In this document: piece by piece, positions 21,832 to 33,900 of the stretch
Layout: each line of letters starts with the position of its first letter
How positions within the stretch are numbered: the first letter of the stretch is position 1
NCBI GenBank assembly: GCA_030686995.1
Contig: CM060695.1
Span: 101,336,871 to 101,400,870, forward strand
Source: Artemisia argyi
Lineage: Eukaryota > Streptophyta > Magnoliopsida > Asterales > Asteraceae
Reading direction: 5' to 3'
DNA length: 64,000 nt
The notes under the pieces: generated by a model
The model's input: only the letters and a program-made list of their open reading frames with translations
The model's database searches: none
Told to the model about the DNA's origin: nothing
Translations under genes and position numbers: made by a program

Positions 21832-23310
21832 TTACAGCAGAATCCCAATATGCCCTTCCCAAAAACATTGGGTCATAACATTAAGCCAATAACCATTTTG
21901 AAAGTAATTATTGTTATATCTAGAAAATGGTCTAGCAACATGCCTATTCCTATCAGCAGTAAAATATCTACCAACAGAAACAGACCCACCAGCATGAACA
22001 GACCTATCAGCAGAAACTGAGTTGGTTCTGCTGGTGGTGTGGGTTGCCTGTGGAACATATGAGGGTTTGGAATGAACATTGGTCCACTTTGGTCTAGGTC
22101 TATTATGAGCAATAGAAATACCCATCCTCTTTTCATAAAAATCATAATCCTTAATCAAATGCAATTTACTACCACAAACAAAACATTTCTTCTTTCTATA
22201 AGATTTATTCAAACCAAAAGATGTCTTATCAACCACAGAATTATTCAAACAAACACTGGAAATAGAATTGTTTTGTAATGAATGAAAGGAGTTGTTTTTA
22301 AAAGAAGTAAATAATAAATCTTCAGGAGAAGCTGTCTTTGAAATAACTTCATCAGAAGCAACTCTAGAGTCAGCAGACTTGTAAGAGGACTTGACAGAGG
22401 ACTTTGGTGATGACATGGGTGAATCTGACTTGGTCTTGGAATCACAACTGGCATAACTAGAGGTAGAGGTCTCTGAGGTCTTGTCACTGAAAGAACAAGA
22501 GACACATTCATTAGAATCATTACTAGAGACACTCCTAGAGTCAGGGGAGTCATTAGTCCTAGTGCCAGTGTGCATCTGTGATTCAGCTACGTCCAAATGG
22601 TGGGATGTAGGCTTAGAGGTTCCTATGATAGTGGGAGAGACAGAGTCCTTAGATGTACAAACAGGGTTTGGCAAGTCACCTGACTTTTTGCCATACAAAT
22701 GATGTAAACCATCAAAGTCTGAGGTAGTGGTGGTTGGCATAAATACTCCTCTAATTGGTTCTAGAACTGCATGCATCTCACCTTCTTTTAAGAATTTTAT
22801 AGGTTCAGGGTTATACTTACTTTTCTTATCTGAATTATGGTGTACCTCTGCACCTACATATTTCTGAAAACCTAAACCTATCTCAGATGTTACAGACTGA
22901 CTACTATAGAGCAAACTAGCTAACTTATCACCTGAAATTAGCCATTCTTTATGCCTAGCCACTTCGTTATCAAACTTATCTTGCAAAACTTGTTTCTCTA
23001 ATTCCACTCTAGCCTTTCCTTTTTCAGAAAAATTTAACTCATTACTAGTCATCTCTAAATCCCTTTTTAGCACTCTAATTTTCTCCTCATAAGCCAATTG
23101 ATTCTATTGAAACCAAACCTTTTGTTTTTCTAATGTTTTAACAGCTTCTTATTGAGCCTCAATAAAACTGGTTTTATATTTTGGTTCCATGTCATCATAA
23201 GCTTCTTTAAGAGCATTATATTTTATATCACACCCAAAAACACAATCAGATACCTGAGGAGATATGCCCATGAAGGCAAATTCAGTATCACAACTAGCCA
23301 GGCAGGAGAT
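21832..23310 (-). pseudogene. Copia Gag-Pol middle region: coiled coil, Ser-rich spacer and second zinc knuckle
   Basis: A 421-residue frame starts with a heptad-like charged helix (YEEKIRVLKRDLEMTSNEL, LEKQVLQDKFDNEVARHKEW). It continues through a long Ser/Thr-rich zone and ends with a zinc-knuckle-like CFVCGSKLHLIKDYDFYEKR in which the last Cys is Tyr. Before its Met (23,097-23,310) the same frame continues with two stops (near 23,103 and 23,148). This looks like the spacer between Gag and protease in a large-Gag copia family. The knuckle would bind RNA; its missing ligand suggests loss of function. Confidence 0.75.
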
Positions 23311-24582
23311 TTATTGAGAAGTACTGCTTGCAGCATCATCAGTATCATGCTCATTCCAGTCAATGCAGGCATCCACATTAGTTACCAGAGCCTTTGTATC
23401 TCCAGCTTCCAACTCCTTTTTCTTGTAGGCTGAGTATCTTGTATTGTCTTCAGCCTTCTTAGCCTTGCACTCTCTTGAAAAGTGTCCTATCTCTCCACAT
23501 GAATAGCACTTCACCTTTCTCTTGTCAAATTGAGCTGGATCTCTTCCGTTAACATTGAGCTTTCTCCCAGCTTTTTGCTCAAACCTTCTGAATTTGAGAG
23601 AAAGCATTGCCATTTTCCACTTTAAGTCCAACTCTTCCAATGCTAGCTCTTCAATCTGCTCAAAATCTTTATAAGCTAGTTGCTGCTTTTGATCATAGTC
23701 ATCAACAAATGAATGAAGTACATCTTCCATCACATTACTAGTCTGTGGATAACTCTTTGGACCAGTAGATGTGAAAGATAATGTTGTAGAGGAAGGGCTT
23801 GGACTAGGAGCATGTGACACTCTGTTTGAATGAGTGCTTACAAATGCAGAGTGTGATGGAGTTGCTGTATAAGAGGAGTGCCCCTTGATGTCAAGCTCCA
23901 GGGCTCTGAGCTTGTTATACAAGTCATCAAACGAGAGATAATCCAGGCCACCTTTAGTTTTTAATGAGATGCTGACCTGAGACCATGAAGGAGGTAAAGC
24001 CCTTAGAAACTTGGAATTCACTTCCTCATTATCTGGTCTGGCTTGAAGCTGATGCAGCTGACTCAGGATCTTTTGGAACTTATCATAACCCTTGTGAATG
24101 CCCTCCTCCTCTGATATCCTGAACTCCTGAAATTCCTACTTAAGCATGGATTTTCTCATTCTTTTAGATTCCTCATTGCCCTCGAACCTTGCTTTTATGG
24201 CCAACCAGATGTCTCTGGGATCATCAAGAAAGTGAAAATCTCTCATGTAATCATCTGGGATTGCTTGAAGCAAGATGGTTCTTGCTTTGTTCTCCCTTTG
24301 TACAGCAATGATTTCTTCAGCAGATGAAGGAGGATAGATGGTAACAAGGCCATTATGGTCTTTTCCTGTCTTTTTAGGACTGTTTCCATTCAAGATCACA
24401 TTCCATAGATTGAATTCAACACTATAAATCCAATTCTGCATCTTGATAGCCCAAATCTCATACTCATCTTTCTTGAGATAGGGAAACTTGGCATTGCTAT
24501 TTGAAAAAGCAACCTGTTGAAGCTGTTGTGTGAGAGTGTTGGCGTTGTTTTGAGTGACATCAGAAGAGTCTGTATCTCCCAT
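23311..24582 (-). pseudogene. Copia Gag
   Basis: Starts MGDTDSSDVTQNN with the UBN2-type capsid region: LKKDEYEIWAIKMQNWIYSV, ARTILLQAIPDDYM, DIWLAIKARFEG, then KFLRALPPSWSQVSISL. It ends with a canonical CCHC zinc knuckle CYSCGEIGHFSREC. Gag forms the cytoplasmic particle and the knuckle binds element RNA. One nonsense codon (24136-24138) follows MLK, and the frame continues on the other side (QEFRISEEEG). The ATG chosen is the first in frame after the PBS, 56 bp inside it. Confidence 0.93.
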
Positions 24583-24637
24583 GGATACTGAATGAAAAGG
24601 TTTTGAAGGTAAGTTTGATTACATAGATTATCCTGTG

Positions 24638-24649
24638 GCTCTGATACCA
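24638..24649 (-). other. Primer-binding site for initiator tRNA-Met
   Basis: The complement reads TGGTATCAGAGC, the standard plant initiator-Met PBS, two bases inside the 5' LTR end. It primes minus-strand cDNA synthesis. Confidence 0.93.
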
Positions 24650-24651
24650 CT

Positions 24652-25105
24652 TGTAGGATCTACCCTTGATAGATCTTGAGCCAATGGACCGATAGCTTAC
24701 TAATGTAATCACTAGCAAAACTTTATGGACAATCTCTGTTAGCTTGTATCTATTGTGGAATATAAATACAAATAGTATACTAAATACTTTGATCCTCTAT
24801 GGATCGTTTTATTATTCACTAAGAATATTTTTGACACGTACAGAATACAATGACCTTGGGTTGCTTTTATACTATAAGAAACTCTAACCTCTTTTACAAG
24901 AAACGTATATTCATAAAACTTTAGAAGATATTCTACATATCTTATCCTAAAATAACTAAATCTTATCTACGGATTAACTATATCCGCAGAAACTAATGCT
25001 TCAGCAGAATCCAGATCATCAGCAAAATCCATATAAGCTTCAGCAGAATCCTGTCAGCAGTATCCATTAGCAGTATCTATTTGCTGACTTCAATAATTCC
25101 TTACA
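24652..25105 (-). repeat. Copia 5' LTR
   Basis: Pairs with 16236-16675; TG at 24652 and CA at 25104-25105. Minus-strand TATA-like signal at the complement of 24863-24871. By eye the two LTRs differ at scattered single bases and one short insertion, so the insertion is not brand new. Confidence 0.93.
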
Positions 25106-25821
25106 CGTCCAAACCTTGGGATTTTTAGGCCGAATGCATCCCTTGACCAGTTTGGTCTTGGTCAACTCTCATTTTTTGGTATATTCCCAAGGGTATAATA
25201 GGCAAAACACATTTATAACTACACTTTAGTTAATCAAACAAGAGTGGTAGTTTAGGGACCAACTAAGGTTGTCAATAAAGGGGTGTTTGATTTTGCTGTT
25301 ACAAAATTTATAGCCACTGTATTTGGTTTTTCTCATATGATGGGGTGTTTGGTTTTTGCCGATAGAAACAGTACGTAAAAGGGGTGTTTGGTTTGTGCTA
25401 TTCGCTTGTTCCCTCCCACTGTCAACACTAACACTATATAATTTTTTTTAATAATAAATTTACCATTGTTCATACAATAACATTTAATGATTAAAAGCCT
25501 TTGCATTTTGCCCTCAAACCACTGTCTTTGGATATGCTGACATAAAGGGGTGTTTGTTTTTGGTCATACGAACAGTACATAAAAAAGGAGAATACAAGAA
25601 GATTAAACGCTAAAATATAGATTTATATATTCATCATAGTGGCACGTAGACTACAAGAAGAACCTTAAAATCATAAAACAAGAACCTAAAAGACACCATT
25701 AACCTACCCCAGAAAATACCCAAAAGACCCCATTTCACTAATTATTTTCAGCCATTTTCTTAACATAACCTTCCTGCATGCGAATACCAGCATCAGCTTC
25801 ACCATAAATCTTGATCGAACG
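25106..25821. other. Spacer with repeated GGGGTGTTTGgTTT words
   Basis: The start is the right flank of the copia insertion. Four direct copies of a GGGGTGTTTG word (about 25,282, 25,343, 25,381 and 25,548) mark this region, with AACAGTACRTAAAA following two of them. This may be a degraded MITE family, but the copies are direct, not inverted. No gene is recognised apart from the ORF that follows. Confidence 0.4.
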
Positions 25822-26091
25822 TCAAAGTAGGTCGATTTGCCTGGCCTGGGTTTTTCTTAATGCCTCCAAATAGTCAAGTGCCACACCACGCGATCCCAAA
25901 GCTTCATTCTCCTGAATCAGATCCCTACGCTTTGGTATCAGCCTCTTTAAATGATCAATAGCGGCACGAGTAAGGTTTTTAAAAAACCTTTCTTCAACAA
26001 CTTCTTGACTAAACCATAGGCACATACGATCATGTAAACGTGATGAATTGGCCACTTCCATAAGTTCATTCAACATTGAGAAATCTTCCAT
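25822..26091 (-). CDS. Hypothetical 89-residue protein
   Basis: A complete frame from ATG to stop on the minus strand, beginning MEDFSMLNELMEVANSSRLH and containing RAAIDHLKRLIPKRRDLIQE. It is charged and helix-rich without low-complexity bias, and codon use looks ordinary. No domain is recognised, and I see no clear TATA box or intron. It may be a real small gene, a remnant of a longer one, or chance; it is the only free-standing host-like frame in the window. Confidence 0.4.
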   Translation of the reverse strand: MEDFSMLNELMEVANSSRLHDRMCLWFSQEVVEERFFKNLTRAAIDHLKRLIPKRRDLIQENEALGSRGVALDYLEALRKTQARQIDLL

Positions 26092-26965
26092 GGGGAAATG
26101 TGTGCGGAAAAGGCTGAGGATGGGTTTATTGGGTTACGCGCAAAAGTAAATACCGTCTAAGGGAAGAGACGGTGAAGGGGTTTAATAAACTTTTTTATTT
26201 CATAGTTGGTCCCTAAGGTTGTTTACATTTTTGTGGCCGTATGTAAAATTCTTGCCCATAATTTAGTGACGTGTTCACAATATGTTACATTGAGTTTAGA
26301 AGCTTAGGGACCTACGGTGTAATTTGTGTAAAATTAATGGCACCCCATTAAATCCTTACCGACCCATATGAAAGTCAAAGACATATATTCATTACTTAAA
26401 ATACGTAAAAACTGGCAAACACACACACACACACATACAAAATGAAGCCATATAACAAATAAGGTATGGTTATTTTCGTGCCTTTGCATATCCAATCACA
26501 AGTCATACGTATTGTGTAAAAATATTTTTGACCACTTTTGACACACAAGTGGCATTGGCAATTACGTCTTTAGAAAGTCAAACTGGAAATGGTAAAGGTC
26601 ACTAACCATTTTCAGCTAACCATTTTCAGTTAGACTTTCTAAAGTCAAACTTGACAATGGTAAATGTGACTTGTTTAATAATGTTTTTGCAAGATTTACA
26701 TTAGAAAGTTAAAAGTGCACATTCTAAATTGGATTTAATAATGGAATGGCAATTTTGACATTAGTTAGTCAAAATGCAAATGCCAAATAACCTTTACCAT
26801 TTGCAAGTTTGACTTCCTAAAGTCAAACTTCCCATTGCATTCGGTGAGCAACATAGGCAGTATGTAAAGTAAACATTCGCAACACAAACATATTCACAAC
26901 CAACAACTAAATAGCAACATACTTATTCGATAAAGTTGTCTTAGGGTATTCAATCCATACATAAA
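26092..26965. other. Spacer, nothing recognised
   Basis: AT-rich. The words AGTCAAACTT and its complement recur around 26,570-26,830 (GACTTTCTAAAGTCAAACTT and GACTTCCTAAAGTCAAACTT form imperfect inverted repeats). No supportable gene. Confidence 0.35.
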
Positions 26966-27253
26966 CTAGAAATAGTAAAAGAATTCTACCCCAGCTGTGG
27001 GGGAAGCTCGATGGAGTTTCAACAGCCTCCTTGCCAACTCCCAGTTCATCTTGATTTTTTCATTCTCATCATGATTCAAATTGCAGTCATGAATATAAAT
27101 TTTCTTCAGTAAGGGGGAACACGTAAGTATGAACTTTATTACGACTATTTCATTCTCTGTTCTAGAGAAAGAACGAAACACCACACTTTGAAGCTACCTC
27201 GGGCTCATTGTGTTGCTGGTTACATCAAATGAATCAATCTCCAAAGGTACAAC
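26966..27253 (-). pseudogene. F-box/FBD-LRR protein, C-terminal fragment
   Basis: The minus strand reads LEIDSFDVTSNTMSPR, a stop (27197-27199 region), then LQSVVFRSFSRTENEIVVIK, FILTCSPLLKKIYIHDC and ELARRLLKLHRASPTAGVE before a natural stop. This matches the C-terminal FBD/LRR end of plant F-box RNI-like proteins (typical TENE..LIKFLL.CSP.LKK and LLKLHRASP words), substrate adaptors of SCF ubiquitin ligases. The N-terminal F-box and LRRs are missing: the coding text ends exactly where the CACTA-type end begins at 27254. Confidence 0.8.
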
Positions 27254-27597
27254 CACTACAAGAAAAACCAGTATTTGGGAGGGTGGAAAACTGCGCCAAA
27301 TACTCAATTTGGGAGGGTGGAAAACTATTTGGGAGGGTAGAAAAATGCTATTTGGCACGGCTTTGGCACGATTTTGGCACTGTCCTAAATATGAGGGTGC
27401 CAAATACATTTAGGTTGGGTTAAAACCGTGCTAAATAGTATTTGGCATGGTTCATGGGACAGTTTAACTTTGTGGTGCCATGAGTGAGGTATTTGGCACG
27501 ACTAACAATCTTTCGTTCCAAATTGGCATTCATCACACTTTTATATCTAGTGCCAAATGTGTATTTGGTACCAATTCATTTCCCGTGCCAAATGTGT
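27254..27597 (+). mobile_element. Terminal part of a CACTA (En/Spm-type) transposon
   Basis: It starts CACTACAAGAAAAACCAG, the conserved CACTA terminus. Subterminal copies of TTTGGCACG/GTGCCAAA in both orientations follow, as in CACTA ends. The segment interrupts the FBD coding text. It is itself cut at 27597 by the outer chromovirus; nine bases (ATTTGGTGC, 62454-62462) after that element probably belong to it. The other end and any transposase are not in the window. Confidence 0.8.
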
Positions 27598-30500
27598 TGT
27601 AGCACCCCCAACTCAAAATACGGCAGCTGACATGCTGGGGGCACTACGCAAATAGAAACCAAGCACATTTATAACTAACAACCACAACACGAGATGTTTA
27701 TAAATGTTGCAAAACATATCATTCGAATTATAAACCGTTTAGAGTACAAGGACTCTTAAATCAAAGTAGCAGCCGAAAAAGTAAAATAGAGTTTGTAGCG
27801 AAAAGTTTACAAAGTTTAGCAGCGGAAAACATTTAACAAAGTTTAGCAGCGAAAATAAGTAAGACACACCAAGGTTTTACGAATGATATGAAAGTAAAGA
27901 TAGAAAAGATAATAAAGCTGCCTTGACAGAAAGACACCATCGACCTTGCCACTCCACCAAGCCCATGTCATAAAGCTCCAAGTCTAATTAGTAGTAGTAC
28001 CTGAGAAACACATGCTTAAAAGTCAACACAAAGGTTGAGTGTAACCCATAGGTTTAAAATAATAAGTTGAGCACAAGGTTTTAATCATACGATATAAGCA
28101 ACAAATGCAAATACCAGGGAAATCAAGGTAACACCCAATATGTAGAGGCAATACGTGCATATATACGGTTGATGGTACTAAGCTCATGACACACAAACGT
28201 TAACCAAACCAATCGTTAGTAACTTTGTACTGACATAAACAATAACCGCGGAATTTCATAATATAAAGTGCCCCCATGGCCCGGTACTTGCCAATACCCA
28301 GCAAAATCGAAAGTAGTACACCCGCATTGCCAAGCCCTTGACAACCGGGCGGGATGGTCAATCCTATAGGCCTATAAACTAAGTTCGCGTTCACTCGCAA
28401 GTGACTAATGGCTCATGATCTGAGGGTCTTTCTGGCAAGACAAGCTACTTAGCACATCGTCAGGAAATATATATATCATTCAGGAAAAGTATACCAAAAA
28501 TACTTGTGCTCAGAAAACATTTAAAGCATGTGTCTCACCCCATGGGTTTATAAACAATTAAAATATAAAAAGCGGGGCTATGAATCACACCTTAACAATA
28601 GCAGTAGCAGGAAACGAGATATAGTAACCAATCAATAATGCGTCACAACAAATGAACCTCAGCACAACCTAATCAATATAAATGACATAAATCAGAACTA
28701 TACTCAAATATCTCAATAAACAATGCTTGAGTAAAAGTTTTGTAAATACAATGGCATTTGAAAGAAATAGATTTCGTAAAGTCTCGTGTGGGAGACAAGA
28801 AAATTAGAAAAGAAATAAGTCGGTGAAACGACCAAATACGTAAGAAAGACGAAAGAACTCCTCGAAGAAAGTCGTCGAAAAGAAATGGAAAGAAAAGAAA
28901 TAAAAATAGAAGAAACACTCAAATAAAGATAAATAATAACACGTAAACAACAAGTCTCGGATTTTACCCGTTTTCCCAAAATAATGTTGAAATAAAAAGG
29001 TTTTGAAATAATAATAATGTTTGGTAAAATGATTTAAGTTAATAAAGAATTTTATAAAATTTCGGCATGACCTACCCGTTTATATAACATTTCCCGAGTC
29101 AACGACTCTTTATTTTTAAACGATATTAATATATAGATAAATATGATTGGATATATGATTTGCGTAGTCCATTAGTTGTTTAGTTTTATCGACCATTTTG
29201 TATTTGTTCGTGTTCCAGGTACGTTAAGATCTTTACGGGCCTAACGTACCGTACCATCTCGTGTACCAAAGGGTCTATAATATCCAAATAACCAAGGCCA
29301 TAAATCCAATACGTCCAATTCAAGCTCACAATGTCATAAGAATGGAAATATGTCCAATATCAAGTCCACTTAACTATATCAATTTCATTTTAGATTTCAT
29401 ATATATTATTATCCGTTTTATTAGTTTTTACCGTTTAACCCATATCGTAATCCCGAGACTTAGAAATCAAACCAATACTCAAAATAATCGCCACAATAAT
29501 AATAACTCTAAAAATCAACCCAAGTCAAATAAAAATAAACCCGAAACTAAACCAAATCCAAATCGAGTCATACCCTCTCCTCGGCTCAAACCAAACAACC
29601 AAATCCGATCCAAATCCAATCCAAACACCTAAACAATAATAACAATAATATATAAACTCACCCCCCACCACCACCCATGGCTCGGTGGTGGTGGTTCTCG
29701 GCTGCCGAACCACAAACAAACAAAACGGATCCTCGTCATCCACTAAACAACAACAAGAATATCACCAAGACCCTCACCGAGTCACGAGTTGACTCGGTGA
29801 GTCCATTCCGAGTCGCGGTCAACGGGTCAAACGAGAACCAAGAAGAAATCCCACACAAGTTTGAGTTTAAAAATATTAAAAACATTTTTATAAAAGATTT
29901 TATATAAAAATTCAGATTTAATTAAAAATAAAAATTAGGGTTTTAAAAATAAAAACCAAAATAAGAAAAAGGAGCGGCGGGGTGGTGGTTTACCGGTAGT
30001 AGGATGGCGGTGGTGGCGGCGGAGACTCTCGGTGGTGGCGGCGGTGGTGAGGTGTGCTGCAGTGATGGTGGGTTGAGGGGGTTAGAGACGGATTTTATTA
30101 AATCGGCTTGTACAACCGGAACGGGGACGTCCCAATCTATAAAATATAAAAAGTTTTATTTTTAGGTGGCCGGAAAAATATTCTGGTGGCCGGAATATGG
30201 CCGGCGGTGGGTGCTCCGGTGAGTCGGGCGGCGGACGAGAGAGAGGGGAGAGAGAGGGAGTGTGGTGTGTGTGTTTTATATTTGTAAAAATGAGAAAATG
30301 GGGGTGTAGTGGGGTATATATATGTGGGAAAAAGTATAGGGTGTGTTTGGTAATAAAAGAAAGTATTAGGTAAATGTAGTGGGTAATTGGGGGACCAAAG
30401 TTGCCAACGTAATAAACTTCTAACGATATACGCTCCGGGGTCCATACGACATAGCAAACGGACTCAAAAATTTACAAAACTTGCGCCATTGTTCACGAAA

Positions 30501-30757
30501 TAATTTTTCCAATAAAATCAAGCATAAACTTCAGAATTTTTCCAAAACTCAAAATAATTCAAATAATTTGGCAAATGCAATACAATTCGAGTGTTCTAGG
30601 TTGTGCTGAGTCAATCAAGGAATAAAGTTCTCATTTCCAATATATCTCACGTTTCTCAAGCCCAAATAATCACAAAATAAAAGTTTTAAATGTGTCTCAG
30701 GTACGAAAATAAATATTTGGCTAGTAATAGGTTTTAGAAAAAGTACCGGGGGTTACA
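27598..30757 (-). repeat. 3' LTR of the chromovirus (about 3.2 kb)
   Basis: Starts TGTAGCACCCCCAACTC and ends CCGGGGGTTACA; almost collinear with 59220-62448. The interior includes a G-rich GGTGGTGGCGGCGG zone (about 29,980-30,060) and TATA-like TATATATATG (30,316). No functional frame is visible inside; the frames over it are short and unmatched. Confidence 0.93.
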
Positions 30758-30791
30758 TCACATACATCTTATTTAAAAATCCGTCCCGAAT
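30758..30791 (-). other. Chromovirus 3' non-coding gap
   Basis: Short stretch between the pol stop and the 3' LTR. A purine tract should lie here; on the minus strand only a weak AAGATGTATGTGA precedes the LTR. Confidence 0.4.
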
Positions 30792-30932
30792 TTAGTTTGA
30801 GTTGCCAGTCCCGGCTTTGAAAAGATTTGGGTACTTGCGTTTAAACTCGTCCTCGCGTTCCCAAGTATACTCCGGTCCTCTCTTGAAATTCCAACAAACT
30901 TTCACAAGAGGAATACGACTCTTCTTCAATCG
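30792..30932 (-). pseudogene. Chromovirus Pol C-terminal chromodomain
   Basis: Read on the minus strand after IIDREVK (which ends at 45729), the frame continues RLKKSRIPLVKVCWNF, then KRGPEYTWEREDEFKRKYP and NLFKAG before a TAA. This is the chromodomain tail of Tekay-type integrases, thought to guide insertion to heterochromatin. It is intact but separated from integrase by the 14.8-kb Athila insertion. Confidence 0.9.
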
Positions 30933-30937
30933 CTTAA

Positions 30938-33900
30938 TGATTGGCTCAGAAGTAGTCAACTAAAGTCAACCACAGATGTGGTCAATATAGTCAAACTATC
31001 TAGACCAATGCTTCCGGGTAATATAGAGTATCACCAGGTCGTTAGGTCCCGACGAGGTGTGGATTGTGCTTTAGCGTGCTTGTGATCGGGTGATTATTCA
31101 CAGAAAAGGGTTGTAATGAGAATTATTTGGAAATTATGAACAAAAATAGCTTAGGAAAGCTATGTGAGTAATTACTGGAATTAAGATTAAGGAGAAACGA
31201 GCTAAAACCTAAAAACGTACGTTTTAATTAAAAACGTACACTGACGAACGTGAAAGAAAGTACAACTGATGAACTGAAAAGGCTACGAGTGTGAAATTAT
31301 TATTTTTACAATCCTAATGAACAATGAAAATTTTTAGAAAAAGAAAAATTATTTTGACACGATTTAATTATTTATTATTAATTAATTACTAATTACTTAT
31401 TATTTAACTAATTATATTGATTTAAATTATTACAAATTACTAAAAAGACTTAGATAATTAAGAAGATTTTTATAAATCTACTTAACCATCACAGGAATCC
31501 TAAAAATTATAAAAAGTTGATTTTATGTATTTTTAAACTAATTTACTAATTATTATTCTAATTATTTATTAATTACCAATTAAACTAATTATATTATAAA
31601 AAAATAGAAAATGAACAGTATAAATTCTAGAAAAATTCCTAAAAATGTTTTTACTTATATAAAAGCTAGAAAAATTATAAAAACTAGGTGTTACTTTATA
31701 AAATCTAATTATGCTATTTAATTATTTAATATTAATTAATAATTAATTAAACTAAAATTAATTCTAAAAACCACTAAATGACAAAATAAAAATCTGGAAA
31801 AATTTCTAAAATTACGTTAATATAAAAGAGATTTAATAAAAATATAAAAATGCTAGAGTGCTTATAAATAAGCTAAAAAGAAAATTAAAAAGATAATTTC
31901 TATTAATAGAAGCTATCACTAAAATTAAATTTGGTTTTTTATGTTTTTTCTTTTTCCAAACTATTTTTACACTAAAAACTAACAAATTTTACAAAAACAC
32001 TTTTTATGAAACTCAGAAATAAGCACTTTGAGTGCTTATTAGTCCAACAGTTGACTTTCTTTGACTAGACAAGGAATTAAGCACAAACGAACTTATGTGG
32101 GGTCCACCATGGTGGATTTTGATTCAACTGAGTTATAAGAACAAGTTTGAGCAAGATTCACTCAAATAAGCTATGTGAATAAGCCAAAGAGACCAAAATA
32201 AGCACTTGCTTATTTAGAAACTGAGACAGAAATGGGACAGAGTTTTGAGGTTGTTTCAAGTGGGGTCCACAGGGTCTAAGGTCAAACTATTGGTCAAAAC
32301 TTGAAGCTTTCCAGGAGGGGGGTTGGGAGAACCCAAAATGGATCAGTGGGACCCACTGAGGTGGCCACAATCAACCACCAAAAGTGTGGTGGTGACTTGG
32401 CGGTCTGCTGCACAGGGCAGAGGTCTTGCCCTGCAGCCTACTTTGAGGGGAAATTTGGTCCACAAGAAAATTTACAAAATTATAACAAGGTGGGAATCTC
32501 AAGTTTAGCTGGTAGATTAACCACCCAAGAAGTTTCAAAGCCTAAAATCAAACACAAAAATCCATAAAATTCATGCAAGAAATGGGATTTTTGACCAGTA
32601 CACTTTTTGACTTTTGAATGAAAACTACTTGCTTTGACTTTGGTGAGATTAGATCTAGGTTTACTGATTAGTTATGATATTAGAAGTTACAAGGAAACTA
32701 AAATAAGCTAACTTGAACACTTTCGCACAGATTTGAGTGGTAATGGTTCTCAAAAACCTACACACTCAACTGTATAGGTGCAATTCACTATGATTTGACT
32801 TTTTAACTAATAAGGCCTGAGTTTTTTAGTTTACTTATCCTATTTAGATCTAAGATGACTTGTTTCAACAACAATCAATAAACAAAACCAGCTCTGAGTC
32901 CCTTAAACCAGATCATCCAAACACTCTTTTATAAACTTGTAACTGAGATTTTCAAGGCTAATAACAAATTCAACCCATGAAACTAAAATGTAAGCATTCA
33001 TACTAGTATATTAAACTTAACTAAGTATAAAAACAGAAGCAAAAACAACAACTTAAAACTTACTAAAAAGCTAAAAATGGCAGTGAGGTTAACAACTATG
33101 AGAACAATGGAATTTTATCAAACCAACTAACAATATTAAGTTCTAAAAATACTTAAATACACTTAGTAAACAAAATTCACACAAATATGAACAAGAATAG
33201 TAGCTTATATAGTAAATAGGTAGAAATGGTAAAGTAAGCTTGCAATTGCTTCCAAGAATAAAACCATGACCAAGGACCAAGATTCAACCTATAGTCTCCC
33301 CTGAGACACTAAACCAAGTTTCCAGAACTACTTTGCTTCCAATAGTGCTCTGAATTCCAGAAATCAAATCCAAACCAACAGTTGACTTTTGTTGACCATT
33401 TGTTGTATTTTTGAATTTTGAAACTAAACCAAGTTTTAATGTTACTAAAAGCTTTTACAAGCTTTCTGGGAGCTTATATATCTTATTTCAGTCCATCATA
33501 ACAACTAAAACTAGCATTAACTCATAATTGAAATTTTGAAAGAAATTTGTACAAAATGAAATTCAAACTGAGATACTTGGATTCATTACTTAAAAAGATT
33601 CAAAATACACTTGATTGACTGAATTTTACACTAGAAAACTTAAAAATTACAATAGAAATTACAAACTTTACTATTCGACCTAAAATTATGCTAAATTATA
33701 CTAGATAGCCAACTCTCTTGCTTCCCTCTTCTATATATTGACTTCTTTGGTTGCCCACATGCCTTTGATTAAATCCCATCAACAATTTCAGCCATTGGAT
33801 CCTTTTAGAGCAATCTCAGCTTTTAAATATATTTTTGGCGCCAATTTCTCTTTCCCACTTTTTCTGAGTTAACTTGGAAGATTTCAGGGACAATTAAGGT

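Larger units (their letters stand above)
16236..25105 (-). mobile_element. Ty1/copia LTR retrotransposon, complete but decayed
   Basis: An 8.9-kb element reading on the minus strand, with LTRs of about 440-454 bp beginning TG and ending CA. It has an initiator-Met primer-binding site next to the 5' LTR and a purine tract next to the 3' LTR. The order gag, protease, integrase, RT, RNase H (right to left) defines Ty1/copia. Flanking pentamers are CATCC (16231-16235) and CGTCC (25106-25110), a target duplication with one mismatch. Stops and frameshifts in gag, protease and pol make it non-autonomous. An unusually long 3' untranslated part (16,676-18,014) carries a small ORF, a TA array and a tandem-repeat zone shared with the Athila element. 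Confidence 0.93.

Noticed and set aside
28673..30457. Several 60-120-codon frames in the chromovirus LTR (also 60295-62187 in the other copy)
   Set aside because: They occur in both LTRs but are unmatched, differ by frame-changing indels between copies and are biased by CCAAAT and GGTGG repeats.
32301..32567. 88-codon frame in the Athila LTR, repeated at 43340
   Set aside because: Present in both LTR copies only because the LTRs are duplicates; the frame shifts between copies and resembles no protein.
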